Notes: generated by a model not told the origin, from the sequence alone. 64,000 nt of DNA from Salvelinus alpinus (GCF_045679555.1 NC_092110.1:2397501-2461500); one strand, 5' to 3'; positions 33,580 through 46,300 are shown, counted from the stretch's first letter. Translations and numbers: made by a program.

Positions 33580-34615
33580 CACATTATATACAAAAGTATG
33601 TAGACACCCCTTCAAATTAGTGGATTCGGCAATTTCAGTGACACCTGTTGCTGACAGGTGTATAAAATCGAGCACACAGCCATGCAATCTCCATAGACAA
33701 ACATTGTCAGTAGAATGGTCTTACTGAAGAGCTCAGTGACTTTCAACGTGGCACCGTCAAATTTCTGCCCTGGCCATCTGTAAGTGCTGTTATTGTGAAG
33801 TGGAAAAGTCTAGGAGCAAAAACGGCTCAGCCGCGAAGTGGTAGGCCACACAATCTCACAGAACGGATCGCTGAGTGCTTAAGCGCATAGAGTGTAAAAA
33901 TCGTCAGTCATCGGTTCCAACACTCACTACCGTGTTCCAAACTGACTCTAGAAGCAACGTCAGCACAATAACTGTTCATTGGGAGCTTCGTGAAATGGGT
34001 TTCCATGGCCGAGCAGCCGCACACAATCCTAACATCACCATGCGCAATGCCAAGCGTCGGCTGGAGTGGTGTAAAGCTCGGTCGCCATTGGACTCTAGAG
34101 CAGTGGAAACAGGTTCTCTGAAGTCATGAATCACACCATCTGGCAATCCAATGGACAAATCTGGGTGTGGCGGATGCCTGGAGAACGCTACCCTCCCCAA
34201 CACATAGTGCCAACTGTAAAGTTTGATGGAGGAGGAATTATGGGCTGGGGCTGTTTTTCATGGTTCAGGCTAGGCACCTTAGTTCCAGTGAAGGGACATT
34301 TTAACGCCACAGCATACAATGACATTCTAGATGATTCTGTGCTTCCAACTTTGTGGCAACCTTTGGGATGAATTGGAACGCCGACTGCGAGCCAGGCCTA
34401 ATTGCCCAACATCAGTGCCCGACCTCACTAATGCTCTTGTGGCTAAATGGAAGCAAGTCCCCGCAGCAATGTTCCAACATCAAGTGGAAAGCCTTCCCAG
34501 AAAAGTGGAGTCTGTTATAGCAGCAAAGGTGGGGACCAACTCCATATTAATGGCCATGATTTTGGAATGAGATGTTCGACAAGCAGGTGTCCACATACAT
34601 TTTGTCATGTAGTGT
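33580..34615 (+). mobile_element. Tc1-like element, internally deleted
   Basis: The ends ACAAAAGTATGTAGACACCC and GTGTCCACATACATTTTGTC are inverted. Transposase pieces on the plus strand include the N-terminal HTH region (broken), the Trp-Cys-Lys-Ala-Arg region and the His-Ile-Val-Pro-Thr-Val-Lys block. At about 34,358 the sequence jumps from the TTTGTGGCAA segment to CTTTGGGATGAATTGG, so the second catalytic Asp and the Glu are gone. A minus-strand piece of the same family is at 52,246-52,490. Confidence 0.75.
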
Positions 34616-34751
34616 ATTTCCTGCGCTTTCCTATATCTCCTAGATATAAGACAGACACTTCTTATGATACATTTATGAATGTGTTATTCAATGCGTTTCT
34701 CTGGGCTATCGTAGTAAAGGCCCAATTCAATATTCCCTCCCACAACCTCCT

Positions 34752-35009
34752 AGACTTACAGGGGTTAAGAGCTGTGCAAGATTGCTAGAAAAAATATTCA
34801 CAGCTGTAATCGCCAAAGGTATTCCACAAAATATTAACTCTGGGTGTGAAGACATACGCAATCAATAAGTATTCATGATTTATTTTATATTATTTAGGAC
34901 ATTTTTTCTATAGATCAGTAGGAAAAATGTAATCCTTTTTAAATACAATTTTAAGGCTGCAAAACGGGAAGATTGTGCAAGGGGTGTGTAGACTTTCACT
35001 AGCGACTGT
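34752..35009 (+). mobile_element. Tc1-like 3' end fragment
   Basis: Carries the decayed end of a Tc1 transposase frame (near 34,770-34,850) and a terminal repeat ending GTGTGTAGACTTTCACTAGC followed by GACTGTA. The other end is absent. Confidence 0.5.
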
Positions 35010-35129
35010 ATTTAACATATTAGTGTATTTGTATGGGACAATGCTCATGTGGGTCTTAAATCTTCTAGACACGTGGAGTCTATAATTTGTAACCTGACCA
35101 GCTCTGCCAAAAGTCAGCGATCCAAGGAG

Positions 35130-36010
35130 GTCCTTTGGGACACCTTCAACCCCTGTGAGGTCGTGATGAGCCTGGGGTTCATGCAGGTGTCGGTGTGGCT
35201 GGTCAGCCTACTAGCCGTCCTTGCTAACCTCCTGGTCCTGTTGACCAGCCACAACAAACTGACAATCATCCGCTTCCTCCTATGCAACCTTGCCTTGGCA
35301 GACCTCTACATGGGCATGTACCTCCTGCTCACCGCATCTGCATGCGCTCCCGGTCCCACCACTACGCCATCGACTGGCAGACTGGCGCCGGCTGCCAATT
35401 GGCCGGGGCGCTCACAATGTTCGCCAGCGAGCTGTCAGTCTACTAGCTGGCTGCCATGTAGCGGTGCTAATGCTAGCCGGCTGGCTGCTGTTAGCTACAA
35501 GAGAGTTATCTGTCTGCTCATGGACACAGACCCGACCGCCCGCCATGGTCTACGTGGTAGCCCTGCTTGCGCAGAATGTGTTGGCGTTTGTGGTGTGCAC
35601 GACGTGCACATCGACTGTATGGCGCACAACCAGCAGCATCTGTCGAGCCGAGGGGATGCCAGCGTGGCCAAACGTATGGCCGTGAACATCTTCAACTTCT
35701 TGTGTCTGTTAGTTCTCCACATCACTCCTTTATTCATCCTATTGGTTGATCGAATGGAATGACTTGAATTCAAGTCCTTCATCCTGCTATGTGTTACCTT
35801 CATTCATCCTCATCTTCAAAAATCTTTCTTCTTCATCTGCTCATCCTCATCTTGCCCCCTGCTTATCTTTTCTTCCGTCTATCCTTCCTAGGTGCTGCTG
35901 CTGCTGTTCTACCCATGGAACTCGTGTGCCAACCCATTCCTGTATGGTATCCTGACGCGGGCCTTCCCCGGGGATGTCCTGATGCTGCTGAGCCGTGTGC
36001 GTCTGTGTTA
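35130..36010 (+). pseudogene. Glycoprotein hormone receptor 7TM-exon pseudogene (TSHR/LHCGR/FSHR family)
   Basis: These receptors bind thyrotropin or gonadotropins and signal through Gs; their seven-helix part is normally one large exon. Here the plus strand shows Phe-Asn-Pro-Cys-Glu at the start of the domain, TM1, the intracellular Leu-Leu-Thr-Ser-His-x-Lys-Leu-Thr-Ile segment and TM2 (Cys-Asn-Leu-Ala-Leu-Ala-Asp-Leu). A frameshift near 35,341 follows, then [10 protein letters not shown] and Ala-Ser-Glu-Leu-Ser-Val-Tyr, with a stop at 35,444-35,446. About 50 residues, including the Glu-Arg-Trp motif and TM4, are missing. TM5 and TM6 pieces follow in mixed frames, with an unrelated-looking insertion at about 35,735-35,888, and TM7 with Asn-Ser-Cys-Ala-Asn-Pro-Phe-Leu-Tyr is at about 35,920. 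Non-functional. Its ston2 neighbour makes a tshr copy the best guess. Confidence 0.8.
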
Positions 36011-36497
36011 ACACCAGGCCCAGCTCTAACGAGGAGCACAGCGCGTCATGGGCAGCCCCGCTGGGGGCAAGAGGAGCAAGGGCGTCCCCCGTCCTGCAAC
36101 CCAAATCCTGGCGTTCCTCAGAAGCAGAGAATGTAGACACACCAAGGAGCAGGTCATCAAACTGGAGGAATCCAAGGTGTTGCCACACACCAGGGAGAAT
36201 GAGAACCACAGCCGAGAGGCTGGATTCTATTGGTTCTCCAGTTGATTGGGGCAGTGGTTCCCGAACCTCGTACTATGGATGAACCTGTAAAACAACATAT
36301 TTCACTGCATCTAGCCGGTGTGAGAATAAACGTTTTTTTAATTTTTATGATGACCAACCAGTTTTTAAATGTTGAATTGAGGAATCAGATTGGACAATGG
36401 AAATGGCTCTTTAATTTATATCTTGTGTAATTTGTTTTATTCATGTTGCATATATAATTTCTGAGTTGACTGGAACTGAACTAGAATGGTACTGAAG

Positions 36498-36700
36498 CAG
36501 GTAGCCTAGTGGGGCGGCAGGTAGCCTAGTGGGGCGGCAGGTAGCCTAGTGGGGCGGCAGGTAGCCTAGTGGTTAGAGCGATGGGCCAGTAACCGAAACG
36601 CTGCTCGATCGAATCTCCTAGCTGACAAGGTAAAAATCTGTCTCTGTACAAGGCAGTTAACCCACTGTTCCCCGGTAGGCCGTCATTGTAAATAAGAAGA
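36498..36700 (+). repeat. HpaI-type SINE with tandemly repeated head
   Basis: The tRNA-like head CAGGTAGCCTAGTGGGGCGG is repeated as three 20-bp units (from 36,498, 36,518 and 36,538) before the body starts at 36,558 (CAGGTAGCCTAGTGGTTAGA). The body holds the B-box region and the GGCAGTTAACCCACTGTTCC segment. The usual 3' tail is missing after AATAAGAA near 36,700. Confidence 0.8.
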
Positions 36701-38884
36701 AAACAGGTGCTCACAGCTTGGTTGAGGAACAACGCAACAGAGAACAAAGCAACAGCAGAAAAAGGAATTCGCAAGAACAGCTAGTGTGTAGCAGTGTGTA
36801 TTCTAGGATTTTCTAATTGTCTTGTGTGTTAGTGATATTGTTTTTGCAGGGCCTCCTGGGTGTAGTTAAAAAAAGCTAGAAAAAAGCAATACTCAAGAGA
36901 AAAATATATTTAATTCCTTTTTCCAGTTTAAAGTATCATTTTCAGCAAATATACCTCTAACATTCTTGAGTACTCCAATTGGATCTGTCAAAGGAACAGA
37001 TCTTATCCGTCTAGTGTTGCAGAATGGATTATTTACAGGTTGCAGCTAATGATGTACGGAACACAAAACCATGTTACCAAAACAGACTAATCCCATGACC
37101 CACAATGCATCTTTTTTAGGTACACAGAAGCAGAGCAGTCATATGATGTTTTGTCATAAAGAATAAAAATGACAATGTTGTCAGACTGCATCAGTTATTT
37201 TTTTTTCTAACGAGTTAAATCTTTCTTGGAAAACCATTGAAATGTACTGGGCTTTTATACAACAGGCTTTTCTTCGAAAATCAAATGAGGTCTAGATATC
37301 TTGAGCTTGAAAATCTTTTAAAATGATTCAAATGTTCTATTGTATATGATTTTCTGGACTAGTTTCCCATCCAGATCTGGATTTACCCATTTCCATGTCT
37401 TTTTTCTCAGAGATGGTAAACTAGGTAACCCAGATCCCGTTAAGACCTATTTTCTAACATTCCACTCACTTGACAAAATTTCACATGAAAAACCTGTCCA
37501 CCATCTAGAAGGAAAAAAAAGATAAACTATCCACTCTCTATACAATTACAATTCATTATTTCATGTTTCCTCGCGACAAGAACACATTGTGCATCGTCCT
37601 AAACGACAACAACCCCCCCCCCCCCCCCCCTTATCAGTACATTTGTTGAGCTTGATTTATTGCGCTGTTGAGAACAAAATTCCCTCTGCTAAGGGATGTT
37701 TCGAGATGCTTCAAGTAGGCCAATTTTCATAAAGAAGCATTTTTTTGTTGTTGCACAAAATGTACCAACTGAACGACAACAGTAACCTACAATTGTGACC
37801 AACTACACAATGGAGCACTAGAACAAGTCTACATCAGTGTTTAGACCTGGAGATGATGTCCATCGCAGAATATATTTATATTTTGTACATACAGTATCTT
37901 GTTCACGTTGAGTCAATGTTAGTAGTACGGATGCACATTGTACATGTAAAGCACATTTATAAAAACAAACAAAAAATATTTTTAAAAATGCTGCAGTTTT
38001 CATTATATGACCAAGTACAACCAAAATAGCCAAAGTACAGTATGTTGTCGTTAGCGTATTAGAACTCTGCATCATCATTATCACCAATAGCAGTATTGAC
38101 TGTTGTTAACTCACGTATAGACTGGTTAAGACTACTATGTGAAATGACAGGACCAAAGTACCTAGAAGACCTTTCGGAAGAACATTCAACTTTGCGAGAG
38201 AGAAAAGCAAAAAGCATTTATGCTTACCTAACACCTGACTGAACACAAGAGCATTCAGTCGAATACTGAATAGTGAACCAACACTGACACTGGAAGAAAA
38301 AAAAAAAACTGTTGAAAATACATAGAACTAGTAAGTTTCAAGGTCTACACTGCGTGAAAGGATATTTTTTTTAAATCTAGGTGGCATATTGAAGAGCCAT
38401 TTTGTTTCTACTATGTAAACTAATGTAAGCCTCTTAAATCTATTGATTGAGAATTGTGTGGAAGGTCAATGAACACTGAAGCAAACACGTACTGTAGAAG
38501 CACATTAGCTAGTGCTTCGATTAGCCTCGGAGTGCATGAAATCCACTAAGACTGTAATGACTGTACTCCTGAAATAAGGGCACTTATTTCACTTATCTCA
38601 AAGTCCTGGTTTACTGAAATGCCAGGCTTTACAATGTCAAACTAATCCCCATCATACCGCAATATTTGACTCTCACAGACAATCATCTGTTCTACACTAT
38701 CTGAACGACCTGTAACGTTGCCCTTGCTGTACCCCAGTGGGGTAAGACCACAAGGCCAAGCCGATTCACTCACAAAAAATGAATCATCATATAAAACTAA
38801 TAGCTCTCCCTCAGTAAGACTAGTCTGGCCAAATCAGCATTTTTAAGAAAACAAACAAATGAACAAAGCAAGATCCTTAACTAG
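36701..38884. other. No gene recognised; C run and possible ston2 3' UTR sequence
   Basis: Contains a long C run (about 37,612-37,630). Read on the minus strand it lies downstream of the ston2 stop codon, and a minus-strand AATAAA stands at 37,661-37,656, so part may be 3' UTR. No protein-like frame was found. There is no trace of a gtf2a1-like gene, which lies between the two gene types in some vertebrates. Confidence 0.35.
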
Positions 38885-39060
38885 CCTCCTGCTGAGTTTC
38901 CCTAGTCTACAACCAGTCCAGTCTATATCCAGTTAACATCTAGTCATATCCAGTCTACGACTAGTTTAAGTAGAGTCTATATCCAGTTTACATCTAGTCA
39001 TATCCATTCTACAACCAGCTTAGTCCAGTTTATATCTAGTCTACAACAAAGTCCAGTCTA
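38885..39060. repeat. Degenerate tandem repeat, split by a Tc1 element
   Basis: Loose repeats of CCAGTCTAYATCCAGT/CTAGTCTACA run from about 38,885 to 39,060 and continue at about 40,001-40,150 on the other side of the Tc1 insertion. Confidence 0.6.
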
Positions 39061-39998
39061 CACTCACCGACCAGTTTATTAGGTACACCCATCTAGTACC
39101 GGTGTCGGACCCCCCCTTTGCCTCCAGAACAGCCTGAATTATTTGGGGCATTCCACAAGGTGTCGGAAACATTCCACAGGGATGCTGGTCCATGTGGACG
39201 CGACGGCATCACGCAGTTGCTGCAGATTGGATGGCGGTATAGTCATGCTGTGAACAGCCCGTTCCATCTCATCCTAAAGATACTCTATTGGGTTGAGGTC
39301 TGGGGACTGACCAGGTCTGGGGACTGACCAGGTCTGGGGACTGACCAGGTCTGGGGACTGACCAGGCCACTCAAGTAAACTGAACTCACTGTCATGTTCC
39401 AGGCAATGTTTTTCCACTCCTCAATTGTCCAGTGTTGGTGATCACGTGCCCACTGGAGACGCTTCTTCTTGTTTTTAGCTGATAGGAATGAAACCCGGTG
39501 TGCTCGTCTGCTGCGATAGCCCATCCATGACAAGGACCGACGAGTGGTGCGTTCCGAGATGCCGTTCTGCTCACCGCTGTTGTACTGCGCCGTTATTTGC
39601 CTGACTGTGGCCCGCCTGAATCGCACGATTCTCGCTGATTCCTTCAAACTCTCTGATCAACGAGCTGTTTTTGCCCACAGGACTGGTGCTGACTAGATGG
39701 TTTTTGTTTGTCGCCTCCTTCTCTGTAAACCCTAGATACTGTTGTGCGTGAAAAGCCCAGGAGGCTGGACGTTTCTGAGATACTGGAACCGGCGTGCCTG
39801 GCACCGTCGATCATAACACACTCAAAGTTGCTTAGGTCACTTGTTTTGCCCATTATAACATTCAACTGAACAGTAACTGAATGCTTCGATGCCTGCCTGC
39901 CTGCTTTATATAGCAAGCCATGGCCACCTGACTCACTGTCTGTAGGAGCGATCCATTTGTGAACGGGGTGGTGTACCTAATAAACTGTCCGGTGGTAG
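39061..39998 (-). mobile_element. Tc1-like element with TA duplication, internally deleted
   Basis: Ends ACCAGTTTATTAGGTACACC and GGTGTACCTAATAAACTGTC, with TA at 39,059-39,060 and 39,999-40,000. The minus-strand transposase (39,860-39,285) keeps an N-terminal HTH frame (Met-Gly-Lys-Thr-Ser-Asp-Leu start). It then changes frame near 39,690 and loses the central catalytic part near 39,400. The Ser-Pro-Asp-Leu region is multiplied by a 17-bp tandem repeat (39,297-39,365). Confidence 0.8.
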
Positions 39999-40284
39999 TA
40001 CATCTCGTCATACCAGTCTACATCCCGTCTATAACCATTTGGTCTAGTGTAGATCTAGTCTAGCACCCATTCTATGTCAAGTTGATGACCTACCGAGAAT
40101 CAGTTATGTCCAGTGTACATTCAGTCTACATCCAATCTATGCACAAACATCGGCCAACTAGTCCTCCGGTACAGTTCTTCAAAGTGCAAAAAGTGACTTT
40201 TCTCCCTTCTCCTGTGAAAAAAACAGTCATCATATCCTCCCGCCCTCCCTACATCCGTCTGTCTGTCTGTCTGTCTGTGTGTGT

Positions 40285-40374
40285 TCACTGCTGTGCACAT
40301 TCTCCAGGCTGGTCCTGGTCCAGTGTAGGGCTGCTGCTCTCTGAGAGGCCGCCTGTCTTCTGTTCTATAGGCAC
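40285..40374 (-). CDS. ston2: ston2 last coding exon, candidate
   Basis: A pyrimidine-rich acceptor (TGTCCCTCCTGTCCCCCAG) precedes 40,374. The phase fits exon D, and 29 codons end at TGA (40,287-40,285). The tail is short, polar and Ser/Gln-rich, unlike the hydrophobic tail of the main mammalian isoform. Based on splice signals and phase only. Confidence 0.6.
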   Translation of the reverse strand: MPIEQKTGGLSESSSPTLDQDQPGECAQQ

Positions 40375-43300
40375 CTGGGGGACAGGAGGGACAAGAGGGA
40401 CAACGGTCAGAAAGGCAAACGCAAGGACACCTATGGAGGCCTACTGCTTATAAGCACTAAAACATCTCTAGAGATCTGTTGTGGAGTCTCAAAACAAGAA
40501 CTGCAATGCAGCTTGACCCGGTGCTAGTCTCAGCTGTATGTGGGATGTGTGCTGTCTGGAGGGGGGGGGGGGGTTGGGTTAAGAACGGAGCAGAAGACAC
40601 ATTTTCATTGTTTGCTGTGACTACATGGACATAAAGTTGTATCGTATAAGAACAATGAGAGATCAGTGGGAGATACCGTCTACCTAAATGAAGGTGTGAT
40701 TGTCTTTGGCCACAAGGTGGCGATCGTAGCCCGTACAGTGAGATCAGTGATGAGACAGAAAAATAATATGCCACATTCCCACACACAATCAAGGCAATCC
40801 ATCCATGTCTCCGTATAGAGAACAGAGAAGTCGGAGGATGCGGAAGGTCTGAGCAGAGGTCAGTGGCGTAGCGCCGCCTACCACGTAAACCGGGTTGTTC
40901 TGGTGAGGTGTCTACCCTGGCCGATGCCTTGGCTTGACCTGGATATAGGTATAGATCCCTGGGTTGGACTCGGCTCTGGCTAGCCACACTAGTTATAGGA
41001 CCGCTAGTAGCTGATCCTCGCCGGCTGTCATCTGCCTAACACTCGCTGTGCTCTTGACGCATTCTACTAAGCGTACACGTGGGAATTAACCTGTATACAC
41101 AGTCTCTACAATATACTTTATATTAACCAATGTGGAGGATATCGACCTTGTTTAAAAATCCTTCATTTGAATGGTCCTTGTGACCTATAATACTTGTAGG
41201 AGAACCGAACCACTGCTATAATTACTACTATAGCGTAGCTCACTGTATAATAACATGGCTCTCCTACTGTTGTGCTGTACGATAACGGGGCTTTCCTACT
41301 GTACTATACGTGTGGCCTGGGACCGTATCCATAAAGCGTCTCAGAGTACGGGCGCTAACCTATAATCAGTTTAGCCTTTTAGAACATTATGAATACGACC
41401 ATAAGGACAGATCCTAGATCAGCACTCCCTACTCTTGAGATGCTTTGTGGTTACAGGCCCTGCGTCAAATTGATGTTTGTGTTGATCTGCGGCAACTGTG
41501 CCGACTACTGTGTTAGCTACTGTTAGTCGGAGCCAGAGGGGGTGGCTCATCGTGCCTAATTACATGTTTGGACGGGCAAACGCACAACAGAAAACAGCTC
41601 CCGCAGCTGAGCCAGAAGGTTATGGAGGACACCCAACGTGTGTGTATGTCATTTTACCATGTCAGCGCATTCACAAAAGGCTACAACGCCACGCACAAAC
41701 ACCCCGGGTCTATTACCTGGTAGGAGTAGTGTGATTTGTAGTTGATCCACTTCTTGGCGTCTGCCCTGTCCTCTACAGAGAGGGAGCGGACGGTGGCTTT
41801 GGAGGCAGAGGCGGCAGGCATGTCAAACTCTACCTCCAGGTGGCTCTGCAGCGAGGCTGGCACCTCCCGGTCCGAACCCAGCTCCAGACGACAGAAGAAG
41901 GTGTGGGGGTGACCCAACGCTGCCAGGGGGAGACACAAACGTACATTAAAACGCACATGCAGACGAACACATCGACACACACCACGTACGCAAACACACA
42001 CGTTCATCATCAGCGATCACTCTGGGTCGAGTAGGATTGTCCTCCCGGTGGGTCCGCACACGCAGACACGCACGCACGCACACAGAGCACAGAAAGGGAG
42101 AGGAAATCCTTTCCCTTAAACACGTGTAGATTGGATAGTCGTAAGCAATATTGAAATCTACATCAAACTTATCAGGTGACAACACAACTATTGCTATGCC
42201 TATCCAATTCATTTCAGGTCTTCATGAAGTGCCTAGGGGAAGGGGCTAGCAGTTGTCTCTGGACAGGGCCACAGAGAGGGCGAGAGTTGTGCCAAGAACA
42301 TCATAACACTGAAGAACGGACGAGACGGGCAACCAAGAGGGGTCAAAACAGGAAGTGCCGTGAGGTCAGAGGTCAGAGAGAATATCCTCTGTTGTGCACA
42401 CTGTTTTTGGAGAAGAGGACTGTAGCAGTGAAATGTGAACCAGCGTACCGCCATGCTTCTCTCATTTGTTGGGCAGGGAATTACAGCCCCAGAGTTGGCA
42501 CCACTGTGTGGACTGTAGCACACATATAACGAAGGGACGAATGAGCATGAAGAAAGAAGAAGGAACACAAAAGAAGGAGAGAGAAAGAAAAAGCAAGGCA
42601 GACAGAAAGACAAAAGACGGCGCAAACAAAAGAAAGAGAGACAGAAAATGGAGGGCAGGCTTGGCCCGGCCCAGTTAAGTAGAGAGGGTGAGATGAGGAG
42701 GAGGGAGAGGAGCTGAAGCAAGGGCTAAAGAGAGGGGAAAGGGGAAGAAAAGTGAGAGAGGGACAAAAAGTGAGAGAGGGGGACGAGAGGCAGAGGGTAA
42801 AGAGAGAAAGAAGAAAGGGGGAGAGAATGAGGAGAGAGAAAAAAAGAGGGGCCGCAATAGAAGGGGGGGGGGGGGCAGCCCGTGGCAGAGCATGAATTTA
42901 CAATAGAAGCCTGTGGCCTGTGGGTTTGTGAGGTAATGTATGGTGACAGCCAGGGCTTTGACTGGCCAATCAGTTCTCAGGACAGGCAGCCATGCTGACA
43001 GCCTATTGAAAGGCCTGAAGGGGGCCGCATTCTGACAGAGACATACCAACACTGGACTGGGGCCAGGGAGAACACACACACGGGCGAACTCATGCACACG
43101 CACAGACACGTGCATGGGTGCACACACATACACGGGCGCATACACACACACGCAGAGGCGCAGATGCACGCAATCCTTCACGGATACATGCCTGCATGTA
43201 CACACACACAAACAACTCTACAACACATACGCACACTAGGATATTGACCGTGCCTGGGGTAAGGACTATTGACAGTCTGCACAGTGTAATGACAGCAGAA

Positions 43301-46300
43301 ACAGATCAATGTTCATAATCTCTCACTGCTGGGTGAAATAGAGACATCCCCCCATGTCCTGTCCCTCTGAGCTGGGTGAAATATAAACCAGCTCCACTAA
43401 TACTGCCTGGCACTGTGATGAAACCTCAAATGGATCGTCAGAAGAATGAGAATACATATACAGTGATCCCTCGCCACTTCGCGGTTCACTTATCGCGGAT
43501 TCGCTATTTCGCGGATTTTCATAATGCATTTTTTTTTTTTTTTTGGTGCATTGTGCTCTGCATTCTGATTCGCTAAAAACTCACTCCCGCTTCTTGTATC
43601 AAAACATGCTACGAATTGTGCTATCATTTTGTCGTCTCGTGCAGTTATGTGTACGTACATAAAACAGCTTGGCAAATTTACATTAAGTTGGCCAAATTAT
43701 CTTGTAATTTCGAACATCTCCTAAACCCATAATGTCGACGAAACGGCCTACACGTGAGTCACTGTATTTGTATACATGTAATAGTTGCTAATTGTAAAAA
43801 AAAAAAAAGTTTTCTATTTCGCGGATTTCACTTATCGCGGGTCATTTTCGGAACGTAACCCCCGCGATAAACGAGGGATTACTGTATTCCAATAGAGATT
43901 CTCCATTGAACGTTCGTTTTTAGACCAGGCTTAATCTGTGTCTGGGAAACCTACCAATAGTGTCTGAAATGAGCCATCTCTCCGCTGTCAGGTGCGACTG
44001 GTAAAACAACTATAGATCTAGCCCTTTTCACAGGGACAATGGCAGGGTATCGCCTCAAACTCCTTCCCTCCTTACCAAAGGCTTGTGCACCGCTAGTGAA
44101 ATAGCGGTGTATTCTTGCATTTATACAGTGAGAATAGAAATAGTTCTCTTACTGAATTATGACCCCAACAACTTCTTACCAGAGTTTTTGTCAGGCAGGC
44201 GGCTGAGCCTCCACACCACAGCTTTAAAAGCCTGTTCATACTTGGCCGTGCCAAGGGTCACCCTCATCACTGGCTCTGACCCGGAAGTACTCGCCGTGCC
44301 GAAGCTGGCACCCTTGTTGAACCTCGCCTTCAGTGACCTCTCCCCCATCACCCCGTCCCGACGGAAGTTCTTGGCCCAAATCTCAGGGATGGGGTAGCGG
44401 ATCTAGGGGTAGGCATGATAAGCAATGTTAGCAAATGACTCAGGGAAGTGAAGTTCAATAATAAAACTGCAAGAGACACAATGTTCTATTATTATTTTAC
44501 CGCCACATTCTCGCAGGGGATGAGGTTCAACGTGTCCCGATTGGACGAGAACCCCTGTGACATCAGCAGCCAGGACTGCAGGGTGACCTCGGCGCCGCGG
44601 ACGGAGGCAACAGTGCGCAGCGTGAAGGGGAGGGTTTTTTCAGCGAATGCCGTGCGGAAGGCGAGCAGCTGAAAGCGGCGGCAGGGTGGCGGTGTGAAGA
44701 CAACTTGGCGTGACGACAGGAACTCTAGTTCGTCTGCGTGTTCGTCATGAAGCTCGCAGTCACGTAAGCGAATCCAGCGTGTGGTGGTGTTGGGGATGAT
44801 GTCGTGTCTGGAGACCACCTCCTTACCTTTGACCTAGAGGAACAACATCAGGAGGGGGGTTTAATACTTTCATGTATACAGTTGAAGTCAGAAGATTACA
44901 TACACTTAGGTTGGAGTCATCTAAACTCGTTTTCAACAAACTATAGTTTTGGCAAGTCGGTTAGGACATCGACTTGTGCATGACACGTAATTTTAGATTT
45001 TGCAACAATTGTTTACAGACATATTATTTCACTGTATCACAATTCCAGTGGGTCAGAAGTTTACATACACTAAGTTGAATGTGCCTTTAAACAGCTTGGA
45101 AAATTCCAGAAAATGTCATGGCTTTGGAAGCTTCTGATAGGCTAATTAACATAATTTGAGTCAATTGGAGGTGTACCTGTGGATGTATTTCAAGGCCTAC
45201 CTTCAAACTCAGTGCCTCTGCCTCTGATGCCTCTGACATCGTGGGAAAATCAAAAGAAATCGGCCAAGACCTCAGAAAAGAAATTGTAGACCTCCACAAG
45301 TCTGGTTCATCCTTGGGAGCAATTTCCAAACGCCTGAAGGTACCACATTCATCTGTACAAACAATAGTACGCAAGTATAAACACCATGGGACCACGCAGC
45401 CGTCATACCGCTCAGGAAGGTTCTGTCTCCTTGAGATGAACGTACTTCGGTGCGAAAAGTGCAAATCAATCCCAGAACAACAGCAAAGGACCTTCTGAAG
45501 ATGCTGGAGAAAACAGGTACAAAAGTATCTATATCCACAGTAAAAATTTGTCCTATATCGACATAACCTGAAAGGCCGCTCAGCAAGGAAAAAACCACTG
45601 CTCCAAAACCGCCATAAAAAAAGCCAAATTACGGTTTGCAACTGCACATGGGGACAAAGATCGTACTTTTTGGAGAAATGTCCTCTGGTCTGATGAAACA
45701 AAAATAGAACTGTTTGGCCATAATGACCATCATTATGTTCGGAGGAAAAAGGGGAACGCTTGCAAGCTGAAGAACACCATCCCAACCGTGAACCACGGGG
45801 GTGGCAGCATCATGTTGTCTGGGTGCTTTGCTGCAGTTCACAAAATAGATGGCATCATGAGGCTGGAAGATTTATGTGGATATATTGAAGCAACATCTCA
45901 AGACATCAGTCAGGAAGTTAAAGCTTGGTCGCAAATGGGTCTTCCAAATGGACAATGACCCCAAGCATACTTCCAAAGTTGTGGCAAAATGGCTTAAGGA
46001 CAACAAAGTCAAGGTATTGGAGTGGCCATCACAAAGCCCTGACCTGCTTCTACACCTGCATTGCTTGCTGTTTGGGGTTTTAGGCTGGGTTTCTGTTCAG
46101 CACTTTGTGACATCAGCTGATGTAAGAAGGGCTTTATAAATACATTTGATTGATTGATTGACCTCAATCCTATAGAAAATATGTGGGCAGAACTGAAAAG
46201 GCGTGTGCGAGCAAGGAAGCCTACAGACCTGACTCAGTTACGCCAGCTCTGTCAGGAGGAATGGGCCAAAATTCACCCAATGTATTGTGGGAAGCTTGTG

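Noticed and set aside
35847..36282. Separate genes on either strand over the 3' part of the receptor relic
   Set aside because: The region reads as TM7 and tail of the broken receptor. The overlapping frames have no independent support.
40457..40987. 176-codon minus-strand frame downstream of ston2 exon D as its last exon
   Set aside because: No acceptor with a matching phase gives a stonin-like tail, and the composition is irregular. The exon at 40,374-40,285 has a better acceptor and phase.
42233..43211. Long minus-strand frames in the ston2 intron (Ser/Leu/Pro/Phe-rich and Cys/Val-rich)
   Set aside because: They translate purine-rich and CA-rich low-complexity DNA. No splice or homology support.
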